Assembly: GCA_030673355.1 (NCBI GenBank)
Contig: DAOVJF010000099.1
Coordinates: forward strand, 1-8,002
Origin: Planctomycetota bacterium
GTDB taxonomy: Bacteria; JAJVIF01; JAPKYR01
Direction: 5' to 3'
DNA: 8,002 bases
Each line of letters begins with the position of its first letter. The stretch's first letter is position 1. The notes under the pieces were generated by a model. That model did no database searches, was not told where the DNA came from, and saw nothing but the letters and a program-made list of their open reading frames with translations. Positions 1 to 6,728 of this stretch are shown in pieces. Made by a program: the position numbers and the translations under genes.

Positions 1-271
1 CCCCGACCGGAACAAATCGAAGAAACCCGGTTTTATCGTCGACATGGCTGACTACGAACCCGATCTCATCCATGTGACCGGCGATCATAATCTTTTTACG
101 CTCTGCTGCCTTGCCTTTACCCTTTTTGAAACCGATTACGCTTCCCATTGTGTTCGTCCAGACTTTATTACATAGCGGCTTGAGTTCGGCCTGGACAATT
201 TTTCTCGTCTCATCTTCGAAGCCCGAGGGCCCGAAGGATTCCGTCAGCTTTTTAAGGAGTCTGAGTGTCAT
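1..271 (-). CDS. M42-family metallo-aminopeptidase (glutamyl aminopeptidase/FrvX/YsdC-like), N-terminal part, cut by left edge
   Basis: Translating leftward from the ATG at 269-271 gives an open frame of 90 residues running off the window. Two stretches are typical of M42 peptidases: the N-terminal LTESFGPSGFEDE (residues 9-21) and AGHMDEIGFVV (64-74), in which His66 and Asp68 correspond to the first zinc ligand and the adjacent Asp of the HMDEIG motif. M42 enzymes are cytosolic di-metal aminopeptidases, often large tetrahedral oligomers, that trim short peptides. Members are usually about 340-360 residues, so roughly three quarters of the gene, including the other metal ligands, lies outside the window. 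There is no signal peptide. The start is supported by AAAGGA at 279-284 on the minus strand, 7 nt before ATG, the same arrangement as at the giant gene upstream. A Lys-rich loop (residues 49-60) precedes the metal motif. The gene lies 180 bp downstream of the giant gene on the same strand, with a terminator between, so it probably has its own promoter; I see no clear one. Confidence 0.9.
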   Translation of the reverse strand, partial: MTLRLLKKLTESFGPSGFEDETRKIVQAELKPLCNKVWTNTMGSVIGFKKGKGKAAERKKIMIAGHMDEIGFVVSHVDDKTGFLRFVPVG

Positions 272-370
272 GACTGTATCCTTTGTACAGATTGTTATCG
301 ATGCAGGGAAAAACGTACTTTACCGCTAATCGGCCGCCCAGTCCAGTAGTTAAGCGTCAGGAATCGAATG

Positions 371-406
371 AAATATAAAAAAATCCCCCGGTATTGTCCC
401 GGGGGA
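371..406 (-). terminator. Rho-independent terminator of the giant lipoprotein gene
   Basis: Bases 384-391 pair perfectly with 399-406 (TCCCCCGG / CCGGGGGA, 8 bp, 7-nt loop). Read on the minus strand, the GC-rich stem is followed at once by seven T residues (377-383) and a further AT-rich run to 371. The hairpin begins 45 nt after the stop codon of the giant gene, where an intrinsic terminator is expected. On the plus strand no T-run follows, so it should act leftward only. The rest of the 180-bp gap (272-370 and 407-451) holds the ribosome binding site of the M42 gene and no other feature I can support. Confidence 0.93.
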
Positions 407-451
407 ATTGTTATCTTTGAAAATGCTTTAACGGATCAATATGGATTCCGA

Positions 452-3400
452 TTAAAACGGCTTGTTCCAGAATCCAACCCAGTCTACATAAAGCTCTGAA
501 CTTTCACAGCCGTCGAAACCTTCCTGCTTTAACCCGATTTTCCAGTCACCATCCCAGATATCTGAAGTATTCTGGATATCGTACTGCTTGAGTTCGGGTT
601 CATCCGAGTCGCAGCCGTTACCCGTAATCGGTGGCAGTTCCACTTCAGCGCAATCGAATGTATCAAGGAATCTGAAGGAGACGTTATCAAGGCCGCTTGG
701 GACGGCAGGATTAATATATGCCTGGAGGATTCCCAGGTATCCCAGGCCCGGGGCAACAGGCATTGTAACCTGATCACTCCAAACTGAAGACGATGAGGCG
801 TGACCGAATTCTGTAAGCCTGAGATAATCATTGGCATCGTCGTGGCTCCAGGTATAAGAGCCAACCCCTTCGTAGCAATCGTCTTCAGTCCACATATCAT
901 CCGGATCACTGAAACCTGTGAACCAGATTCGTTCCCACATGCCTACCGGATCGTGCGGGATAGCGATTGTGAGTTCAGAACCATCGGTACACCCGAGGAA
1001 AACGAACAATGGAGCGGGAGCTTCGGATACGTACGCGGTGTAATCAATCTCGAAAGTATTTCCTATGATTGGATCACTCCAGGCTGGATCGCCAAGCTCT
1101 GGGGCAGTCGGGGAAGTCGTCACAGCCCATCGACTCTCGATGGCATCATCATCACAATCTTCCACCGTGAATGTATAGTGCAGGATATCAATGAAATTAA
1201 GTCCTTCATAACCACTGGTTATGCCGTCGGTGTAGAATGGACCTGAACCCTCATCGGCAACGACCGACAAAACCACAGGGGCAGTATTAATGTAGGTTAC
1301 CGGCAGCGGGGTACTGGTAAGCGTAAACTCGCCATCGGAAATCCTGTGGAACAGGAACCAGGAACCAAAACCATAGTCTGACCAGAGTACGTCGAATGTG
1401 TTCCCGGTGAATGCTGTCCAGCCTTCTGTGGGAGCATCAGCAACATCGTTTACCGCCCACTCGCGGATCAACTCGGTTCCGTCACAGTCATAGACGAACC
1501 CGGCATCATAAGTTGAAAGAACATTGATGCAGTCGATTTCGGTGTCCCCGGTTAAATGTGAAGGTGGATTAGGTGCCGTATTATTGTAGGTAACATGCAG
1601 GCTTGCTGGATCGTAAACCGTTGTTATTCCGTCTGAAACACGCTGGAACAGGTAAATATCTCCCGGCTGGATTTCAGGGGCCGAATAGTCGACTATAAAT
1701 GTAAGACCTGTAACTTCCTCCCAGCCGCTAATCGGGTATGCGTCGATAGTGTTCCAGCCCCATTCAAGGATCAATGTTTGATCTTTATCACAGTCAACCC
1801 CAGGACCGGCATTATAAATGGCCGCAGTATCAGTACAATCGACTGTTTGAGGACCGCTTACCGGATTTAAAAATCCCGGTTCTGTATTAATAAACTGAAC
1901 CAGTAGTGGAATGCTGAACTGCACATGTTCAGTGTCATCCGCTTTTTGAACCAGGTAATAATCATCACCGGTTGTATACAGCGTCCAGTTGATATAAATC
2001 GGGCTGGTCTCAAACAGTATCCATCCTGTGACAGGATCGAAGTTTGAGTCCTGGATCTGCCATGATCTTGTCAGCGGAGTATCCGGACAGGCTACAGGCA
2101 CTTCTCCCATTTCATATGGTTCATTGATCGACTCGCAGTCGACAACCATTGCTCCAATCGGAGTTGGTGGAATGCCAAGGGGACCCGGGTGAACCTGTAT
2201 CAGGAGAGGATCCGAGTATTCAACCTGCATATCGAGCGTTGCACGTTGATACAGGTAAAGATAGCCGATCCCTAAGGTTGCAGGGCTGGCAATGAACGAT
2301 GTCCCGGAGAACTCAATCCAGCCAATCAATGGCGGGGTGGGTACAGTATTAATTGCCCATTCACGTATAATAATAACATCAGGGCATCCAGCCATATAAT
2401 CACCGGCATCGTATGTTTCTGGCGGACCGTCACAATCAAAATCAGTGTTTCCTATAGGAGTATCCGGAGTCACAAGTGCCGGAGGACCCACGGTAATTTC
2501 GAGTGAGTCGCTGTACGTATAATCGTAACCATCAAACGCTCTCTGGAACATGTAATACGTTCCTTCTTCGAATTCGGACCAGTTGACTGTCCAAAGTTCA
2601 TCGCTGAACCCGATCCATCCGACCGCGGGCGGCCAGTTTATTGTGGAGATTGCATAATCCCGTGAGAGAATTTGCCAGAAGTCGCAGTCGAACACAGGAC
2701 CGCCGTTATACTGCTCATTATCATTCGAACAGCTCACCGTTGAATTTCCGACAGGAATGAAAAGGTCCTCCGGGGCTGTATTATGATAAACGATTTCCAG
2801 AGGATCGCTGATCGTTTCAAGTTCTCCATCGGAGACTTTCTGGAAGAGATAGTAACTTTGCTCGGGGACTACAGTGGTAAAATCAACAATTATCATCCCG
2901 CCTATAATCGCAGTCCATTCACCACCGACCTGGGATAACGGATCGGTAGACAGGTAGGAATGAGAGATCAAGTGATCGCCTGCATCACAATCATTATTCA
3001 TCCCGCCATCGTAGTTTGCCGGTAAATCTTCACAGGTTACTTCGGCCAAGCCTTCGGGAATGGAAGGTTTATCAGGAGCGGAGTTGTTTTTAAAAATATG
3101 TAGTGAGTCCGATATAACCTCAATTTCCCCATCGAAGACTCTAATGAAAAGGTACCAGTCGCCATTTGGTATTATTGAGAAATCAATCATAAATGGACTT
3201 TCGAGATACGGTATCCACATACCGTCGATTTGGATTTCCGGATCGCTTGAGAGGTACCAGAAGAACATAAATTCCGTGCTGTCACAGTCAGACAGTTCGC
3301 TCAGTTCGTATTCCGCGTCTATCATCGTACAGTCGACACTGGTCGGTCCGGACGGGAGTCCTACAACCGGCGCAGCATTTTCCTTAACTATGGGAAAAGC

Positions 3401-6271
3401 AAAACTGGTCCTTTCATCATCACCGCTCTCAATTTTCTGGTAGAGGTAAAGCATACCTGTGGGGTAACTCGTCCAGTCCACCTCGAAAGTATCGCCGGTA
3501 AACTCAACCCATTGCTCGGGAAATCCGATCTGTTCTTCGGAAACCCCCCATGAACGCGTAATGATATCCTCGACATCACATTCGGATGACGGACCAGCAT
3601 CATATTCCTGGATCGGGTCGGTGCATGTTACTACCTCCGGCCCGATCGGGACATCCGGTTGTAATGGTGGTATATTTGTTTTCGTGACCATTGTGGGAAG
3701 TGAATTTATGAAAATAACATCGTCATCACTCACCCTCTGGAAAAGGGCATAATCGCCGCTCACCACGGTTGAGAAGTCGATATAGAACATATCACCAGTG
3801 AAATCAACCCAGCCGGTTTCCGGGGGTATTTCAGGATTAAGAGAAAGGGCCCATTGCCTTGTTAAAACATCATTTTCGCAATCGAAAACTTCCCCGGCAA
3901 TGTACTCTGCATTGTTCATACTACAATCCACGGCCATAGGACCGAAAGGCGGGAGTGGTTCCTCAGGCGGAGTATTGGCACGAATAACCTCCAGGGGGGC
4001 ACTAACATTCTCAGAGTCATCAATTTCTACCATTTGCCAAAGATAGAATGTACCGCTTGGGTATTCGGACCAGTCAATGATAAAATATGGATCGACGGTT
4101 AATTGCCAGCCTGATGTGGGTTCTTCAGAAGTATCTGTCATTGCCCAGGACCTTGATAGCGGTCCAAATCCACCATCGCAGTCATCCCCTCCGGTGAGGT
4201 CGTACAAAGCTTCAGTTGAATTACAATTTACGAGGTCCGGTCCGTCCGGAGGATTGACCGGCTCCGAAGGAGTGTTCACTCGCTCGACCAAATAAAAGTC
4301 ACTTACCTGGGGTTGCGGATTGTTTCCAATCACCTGTGCGGCGATCCACCAGGTACCGATATCGGTGTTATGCCAACTGTAAGTAATATAATTATCGGGT
4401 GATTTTTGCGACCAGCCTATCCCGAACGGGTCAAGCTCATCAGGTAGGTCACCGTAACCGCGTTTCCACCTGAAAGACGGCTCTGTGTCAGGCTCGCAGG
4501 ATTCCACCGTAATTTCATATATGGCTTCAGTGGTGGTGCAATACACGTTATTAGTGAATTCATCTTCCGCAAAAATCGGGCTTAACTCGAACAGGCCCGG
4601 TTGCTTTTCAATTTCCAGCTTGCCGTCAACTTCGTCCACGCCATCTGTAATTCGGAACCAAAGCTCGTAGAAACCAGGTACATACAAATCGCCATCGGCC
4701 CAGTCTATGGTTGCCGTATTGTCTTCAGAATAAGGGCCGGTCAATTCAGGGATGGTTCCTTTTTCCACGAGTTCCCACTTGTACGAAATTGTATCCCCGG
4801 CGTTTGGATCGGATGCAACACAAGTGTAGATGGTTTCACCGTCGTTACAACTTACCAGTGTTTCTCCCTGGATCTCATCAATCTTGGGTGGTTCATTGGT
4901 TGGATCGCCGGGACTTACATTAACATATAGCTTCGTATAACCAGCAAGCCTTCCATCCTGGGGATAAGTTCCAAGTGGTCCGTATGTAGTTGGGTCCTCA
5001 CTGTACACGGCAAGGAAGATTTCATTCTGACCGGTGAAAAGTGGATGTAGATCCTCCACCAGTATTTGCAGGGTTGTTGAATTGTGACCGGCTGAAACTT
5101 CTGTCCCCGCAAGCGCCATTGCATCAAGGTTTATCCCGGTAACCGTGAATAATCCATCAGGACTGCCCAGTCCGATTGAATTTATCTCGTTAAAAACACC
5201 GGTACCGCCCAGTACCTCCATTCCCTGCCAGTCGTATATTGTCAGGTTTAAGATCAGGTCTCCACCCGAATCTCCGCTATCTACATTGAAGAATAAGGTG
5301 CTGCCCAGTGAGTCGGCAATAATGTAAATCGCTTCCGGTGCATTGGCATCCGGAGGATATTGCTTCGGATGAGGGTTCGGAATTGGGTTTCCATTGCCAT
5401 CCTTTGCCGGAGCCCAGCGGGTTAATATCAGGTACTGGAATCTCAGGTCAAGGTTGCCGTCTGGCATTGGGAACTGAATAATATACTCACGACTCGCCTG
5501 CGAGCCTGGAAGCCAGGCACCCCTGGAGTCCTTTACACTTGACGTACCAAGATATTCATTCAGTTCGCTCTGGGGTCCCAGGTAGTACGAGAAGTACTTG
5601 TATGGATTTACCGATGCTGTCCATGCTTCACCCTTTTTGCCGTAGATCCCTTCGGTGTAACCGAATAACCCAGGGTCGGTAAACTCAACCGGATTCATCC
5701 ATCTCGTATATCCATCGAAATTCAGGAGCTGAATATCATTCGGGCCACCGTAGGTCACGTCGGGATCTTCATTGAATAAATAACCTCCGTGCCCGATAAG
5801 AATCCCAAAAGTGTCAAAACACGTCAGCCCCGGAATATTAAATGGGTGCGTGATTTGGAATTCAACCGTTACCAGCCCATCCGACAATAACTTGGATGCG
5901 TCGATAATCTTAATTTGAAGGTTTGTGATATCTCCCTGGGGTGGTTGGAGAAGATCTGTCACGTTCAGAGCGATTTGAGCCCCTCTTATCGGAATGGCTT
6001 CAAACTCGCCTGTTGCGTTATTAAAGGAGATATCATAGTAACCCAGCATGTTTGAGGTCGTGATTGATCCACCCTGGGGGGTATGGGATGGCCCCTGGTC
6101 GGGGGTTAAACCTGGGTCCCCATCACCGGATGTCAAGTCGAGACCGGGATCGGTTCCCGGATTCTCGGATGGAGGTGCCATCGGATTACTTCCACCTCCT
6201 GAACAAGAAATAATAAAAAGGACGATCAGGCAAAATAGCCCGGGTATCAACGATCGGGTATAGGAGTGCAT
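452..6271 (-). CDS. Giant surface lipoprotein with ~13 tandem Ig/PKD-like repeats, most carrying a Cys pair; function unknown
   Basis: A single uninterrupted frame of 1939 residues. In order: lipoprotein signal peptide (1-22) with lipobox I-I-S-C and lipidated Cys23; disordered Pro/Gly/Asp-rich linker (24-66); an N-terminal module without recognised family (67-456); thirteen tandem domains of about 100 residues (461-1776); and a C-terminal module (1777-1939) that is probably another beta-sandwich. Ser24 follows the lipid Cys, favouring the outer membrane over inner-membrane retention. There are no later membrane segments, no sortase motif and no recognisable catalytic motif, so a structural, adhesive or binding role outside the cell is the plausible inference. 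The start is supported by GAAAGGA at 6279-6285, 7 nt before ATG, and by the signal peptide beginning at residue 1. Expression is probably monocistronic: promoter-like boxes lie at 6325-6354 and a strong terminator follows the stop. Acidic residues, Trp/Tyr and Cys are abundant and Lys/Arg scarce, as in many exported beta proteins. Confidence is high that the gene is real and lipidated, low for any specific function. Confidence 0.96.
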   Translation of the reverse strand: MHSYTRSLIPGLFCLIVLFIISCSGGGSNPMAPPSENPGTDPGLDLTSGDGDPGLTPDQGPSHTPQGGSITTSNMLGYYDISFNNATGEFEAIPIRGAQIALNVTDLLQPPQGDITNLQIKIIDASKLLSDGLVTVEFQITHPFNIPGLTCFDTFGILIGHGGYLFNEDPDVTYGGPNDIQLLNFDGYTRWMNPVEFTDPGLFGYTEGIYGKKGEAWTASVNPYKYFSYYLGPQSELNEYLGTSSVKDSRGAWLPGSQASREYIIQFPMPDGNLDLRFQYLILTRWAPAKDGNGNPIPNPHPKQYPPDANAPEAIYIIADSLGSTLFFNVDSGDSGGDLILNLTIYDWQGMEVLGGTGVFNEINSIGLGSPDGLFTVTGINLDAMALAGTEVSAGHNSTTLQILVEDLHPLFTGQNEIFLAVYSEDPTTYGPLGTYPQDGRLAGYTKLYVNVSPGDPTNEPPKIDEIQGETLVSCNDGETIYTCVASDPNAGDTISYKWELVEKGTIPELTGPYSEDNTATIDWADGDLYVPGFYELWFRITDGVDEVDGKLEIEKQPGLFELSPIFAEDEFTNNVYCTTTEAIYEITVESCEPDTEPSFRWKRGYGDLPDELDPFGIGWSQKSPDNYITYSWHNTDIGTWWIAAQVIGNNPQPQVSDFYLVERVNTPSEPVNPPDGPDLVNCNSTEALYDLTGGDDCDGGFGPLSRSWAMTDTSEEPTSGWQLTVDPYFIIDWSEYPSGTFYLWQMVEIDDSENVSAPLEVIRANTPPEEPLPPFGPMAVDCSMNNAEYIAGEVFDCENDVLTRQWALSLNPEIPPETGWVDFTGDMFYIDFSTVVSGDYALFQRVSDDDVIFINSLPTMVTKTNIPPLQPDVPIGPEVVTCTDPIQEYDAGPSSECDVEDIITRSWGVSEEQIGFPEQWVEFTGDTFEVDWTSYPTGMLYLYQKIESGDDERTSFAFPIVKENAAPVVGLPSGPTSVDCTMIDAEYELSELSDCDSTEFMFFWYLSSDPEIQIDGMWIPYLESPFMIDFSIIPNGDWYLFIRVFDGEIEVISDSLHIFKNNSAPDKPSIPEGLAEVTCEDLPANYDGGMNNDCDAGDHLISHSYLSTDPLSQVGGEWTAIIGGMIIVDFTTVVPEQSYYLFQKVSDGELETISDPLEIVYHNTAPEDLFIPVGNSTVSCSNDNEQYNGGPVFDCDFWQILSRDYAISTINWPPAVGWIGFSDELWTVNWSEFEEGTYYMFQRAFDGYDYTYSDSLEITVGPPALVTPDTPIGNTDFDCDGPPETYDAGDYMAGCPDVIIIREWAINTVPTPPLIGWIEFSGTSFIASPATLGIGYLYLYQRATLDMQVEYSDPLLIQVHPGPLGIPPTPIGAMVVDCESINEPYEMGEVPVACPDTPLTRSWQIQDSNFDPVTGWILFETSPIYINWTLYTTGDDYYLVQKADDTEHVQFSIPLLVQFINTEPGFLNPVSGPQTVDCTDTAAIYNAGPGVDCDKDQTLILEWGWNTIDAYPISGWEEVTGLTFIVDYSAPEIQPGDIYLFQRVSDGITTVYDPASLHVTYNNTAPNPPSHLTGDTEIDCINVLSTYDAGFVYDCDGTELIREWAVNDVADAPTEGWTAFTGNTFDVLWSDYGFGSWFLFHRISDGEFTLTSTPLPVTYINTAPVVLSVVADEGSGPFYTDGITSGYEGLNFIDILHYTFTVEDCDDDAIESRWAVTTSPTAPELGDPAWSDPIIGNTFEIDYTAYVSEAPAPLFVFLGCTDGSELTIAIPHDPVGMWERIWFTGFSDPDDMWTEDDCYEGVGSYTWSHDDANDYLRLTEFGHASSSSVWSDQVTMPVAPGLGYLGILQAYINPAVPSGLDNVSFRFLDTFDCAEVELPPITGNGCDSDEPELKQYDIQNTSDIWDGDWKIGLKQEGFDGCESSELYVDWVGFWNKPF
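455..943 (-). other. C-terminal module of the giant lipoprotein, probable beta-sandwich
   Basis: Residues 1777-1939, after the last repeat, and different from the repeat consensus. It has alternating hydrophobic segments, for example YLGILQAYI (1845-1853) and VSFRFLDTF (1864-1872), and ends ELYVDWVGFWNKPF. The near-terminal x-Y-V-D-W-V-x-F strand resembles the last strand of jelly-roll modules such as carbohydrate-binding domains; this is a resemblance only. Four Cys (1799, 1874, 1887, 1922) could form two disulfides. As the membrane-distal tip it is the best candidate for a ligand-binding head. It is not a recognisable type IX secretion or sortase signal. Confidence 0.5.
944..4891 (-). repeat. 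Tandem array of thirteen ~100-residue Ig/PKD-like domains, eleven with a regularly spaced Cys pair
   Basis: Residues 461-1776. The first Cys of successive units falls at 475, 578, 683, 783, 883, 981, 1080, 1181, 1280, 1379, 1479 and 1581, steps of 98-105 residues. Units 1 to 11 (numbered from 0) carry a second Cys at 592, 698, 798, 898, 996, 1095, 1196, 1296, 1395, 1494 and 1596: 14 residues lie between the two in eight units, 15 in units 8 and 9, and 13 in unit 1. The approximate consensus per unit is G-P-x-x-V-x-C, then Y-x-x-G, then D-C-D, R-x-W-[AG], GW, F-T-G-x-x-F-x-[IV]-D-[WF]-[ST], Y-L-F-Q-[RK]-V-S-D-G, and an N-T-x-P linker to the next unit. Unit 0 (461-558) is closest to an ordinary PKD/cadherin-like domain (ASDPNAGDTISYKW at 486-499). 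The last unit (about 1668-1776) lacks the first Cys but keeps DCDDD (1705-1709). Units are well diverged from each other, so this is an old expansion and not a recent DNA-level repeat. Confidence 0.9.
4904..6073 (-). other. N-terminal module of the giant lipoprotein, family not recognised
   Basis: Residues 67-456, about 390 residues, between the tether and the repeats. It is beta-rich and aromatic-rich. Landmarks include GYYDISF (77-83), PIRGAQIALNV (94-104), ITHPFNIPGLTCFDTFG (140-156), DGYTRWMNP (186-194), NPYKYFSYY (222-230), SREYIIQFP (260-268) and NAPEAIYIIAD (310-320), then LNLTIYDWQG (341-350). It has one Cys (151) after the signal peptide, so no internal disulfide. From memory, lipoproteins of uncultured bacteria share this order of motifs, but I cannot name a family and did not test this. 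Its position suggests a membrane-proximal domain or pair of domains; the boundary near 330-340 (an Asp/Ser/Gly run) may split it in two, with the second half (338-456) resembling a further Ig-like domain. Confidence 0.6.
6203..6271 (-). other. Lipoprotein (signal peptidase II) signal peptide of the giant protein
   Basis: Residues 1-23. A short N-region with Arg6 is followed by a hydrophobic core (residues 8-21) and the lipobox Ile20-Ile21-Ser22-Cys23. After cleavage Cys23 would carry the lipid anchor. Next comes Ser-Gly-Gly-Gly and a Pro/Gly/Asp-rich stretch to about residue 66, a typical flexible tether lifting the folded domains off the membrane. Confidence 0.92.
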
Positions 6272-6324
6272 AATAGGTTCCTTTCACCAGCCCAAATGTA
6301 ATTTATTGTACTGGGATTCGTATT

Positions 6325-6354
6325 ATTATAGTATGTTAAGTGTACAAGTTGCAA
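6325..6354 (-). promoter_or_regulatory. Probable sigma70-type promoter of the giant lipoprotein gene
   Basis: On the minus strand a perfect TATAAT lies at 6325-6330 and TTGCAA (4 of 6 matches to TTGACA) at 6349-6354, with an 18-bp spacer. Transcription would begin near 6318, giving a leader of about 47 nt that includes the GAAAGGA site at 6279-6285. The position and the -10 match are good; the -35 is only fair, and the sigma preference of this organism is unknown. Confidence 0.55.
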
Positions 6355-6381
6355 CTCAAGTATCTCAATTCTGGCATACAT

Positions 6382-6449
6382 CTGACATACAAAGGAGTAT
6401 TTCGGCAATTCCAGAGAAATTTTCCTGGAATTTGCACTTTTTATGTCAG
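6382..6449. repeat. 68-nt nested inverted repeat (long imperfect hairpin)
   Basis: Two perfect 8-bp complementary pairs are nested: CTGACATA (6382-6389) with TATGTCAG (6442-6449), and AATTCCAG (6407-6414) with CTGGAATT (6425-6432). Between them 6391-6395 can pair with 6437-6441 (one G-U on the plus strand) and 6405-6406 with 6434-6435. At the tip G6416-A6418 can pair with T6422-C6424. The result is one long stem with a 9-nt bulge (6396-6404). It lies upstream of the giant gene's promoter boxes, so it is probably outside that transcript if the promoter call is right. Possible roles: regulator-binding palindrome, small RNA, or remnant of a miniature element. Confidence 0.6.
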
Positions 6450-6491
6450 TTTTAGCGGTTCCCATACGTTAAGCCATTGGGTTTGTCATTA

Positions 6492-6606
6492 TCGTCACGG
6501 TTACGGGCTTAGCCCCACGGAAAGGTAGCCGGTGATCAGGCAAATCCAGGGTGTCCTGGACGACCCGGCACCGTTCGGGGCACCTGCTTATATTTAGCCC
6601 TCGTCA
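6492..6606. other. GC-rich foldable island, candidate structured RNA or small insertion
   Basis: Bases 6491-6600 are 60% G+C by direct count, against 32% for 6301-6400 and 31% for 6601-6700. Complementary segments are arranged as a branched fold: ACGGT (6497-6501) with ACCGT (6570-6574); GGGC (6505-6508) with GCCC (6512-6515); GCCGG (6528-6532) with CCGGC (6565-6569), directly next to the first helix; and TCCAGG (6545-6550) with CCTGGA (6555-6560) around a GTGT loop. TCGTCA occurs at both borders (6492-6497 and 6601-6606). No known riboswitch or tRNA matches, and no coding frame is convincing. It could be a leader RNA for the M28 gene, a small RNA of either strand, or a short inserted element. 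Confidence 0.4.
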
Positions 6607-6697
6607 TCTTTTGATGCTGTTGTCCCACTTTTATTAACTTAATGCTTAAATTTCGGTTATTTTTAAATTAATTTTATTGATACCAAACTGCCCGGCA

Positions 6698-6728
6698 TCG
6701 ACACTTGCAGCCCAATCCCGCTTATAAA
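6698..6728 (+). promoter_or_regulatory. Possible promoter of the M28 peptidase gene
   Basis: TCGACA (6698-6703, 5 of 6 to TTGACA) and TATAAA (6723-6728, 5 of 6 to TATAAT) are separated by 19 bp, longer than ideal. The transcript would start near 6735 and have a leader of about 49 nt. A competing reading is TTGACT (6748-6753) with GAAAAT (6771-6776), spacer 17, which would make a nearly leaderless message. That is worth keeping in mind because the M28 start has no good ribosome binding site. Confidence 0.3.

Noticed and set aside
800..1246. A 148-residue open frame on the plus strand, antisense to the giant gene, with others at 3060-3443, 3798-4046 and 4601-4930.
   Set aside because: They lie wholly opposite a well-supported gene with domain structure, show no recognisable protein motifs, and are expected by chance over 5.8 kb of antisense sequence.
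944..4891. A DNA repeat array such as CRISPR or satellite, given the ~300-bp periodicity.
   Set aside because: The period comes from protein domains; units are diverged at DNA level and the reading frame is continuous throughout.
6247..6465. A 72-residue minus-strand frame upstream of and overlapping the giant gene start.
   Set aside because: It runs through the putative promoter, ribosome binding site and inverted repeat, overlaps the signal peptide codons in another frame, and has no protein-like pattern.
6516..6575. Cyclic-di-GMP-I (GEMM) or glycine riboswitch, suggested by CAGGCAAATCC and GGACG around a hairpin (6537-6562).
   Set aside because: The invariant downstream GCAAAGCC segment of GEMM is absent, and the glycine core ACCGAAGG and its pairing partners are not in place.
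6491..6600. Cobalamin riboswitch: GGTG at 6531-6534 and a B12-box-like GGGGCACCTGC near 6577-6587.
   Set aside because: The span is about half the usual length, the conserved GGGAA core and central multi-stem junction are missing, and the match rests on short strings.
6491..6600. tRNA-like features in the GC-rich island.
   Set aside because: No acceptor stem pairs across a 72-76 nt span, and no GTTC T-loop or anticodon arm is present.
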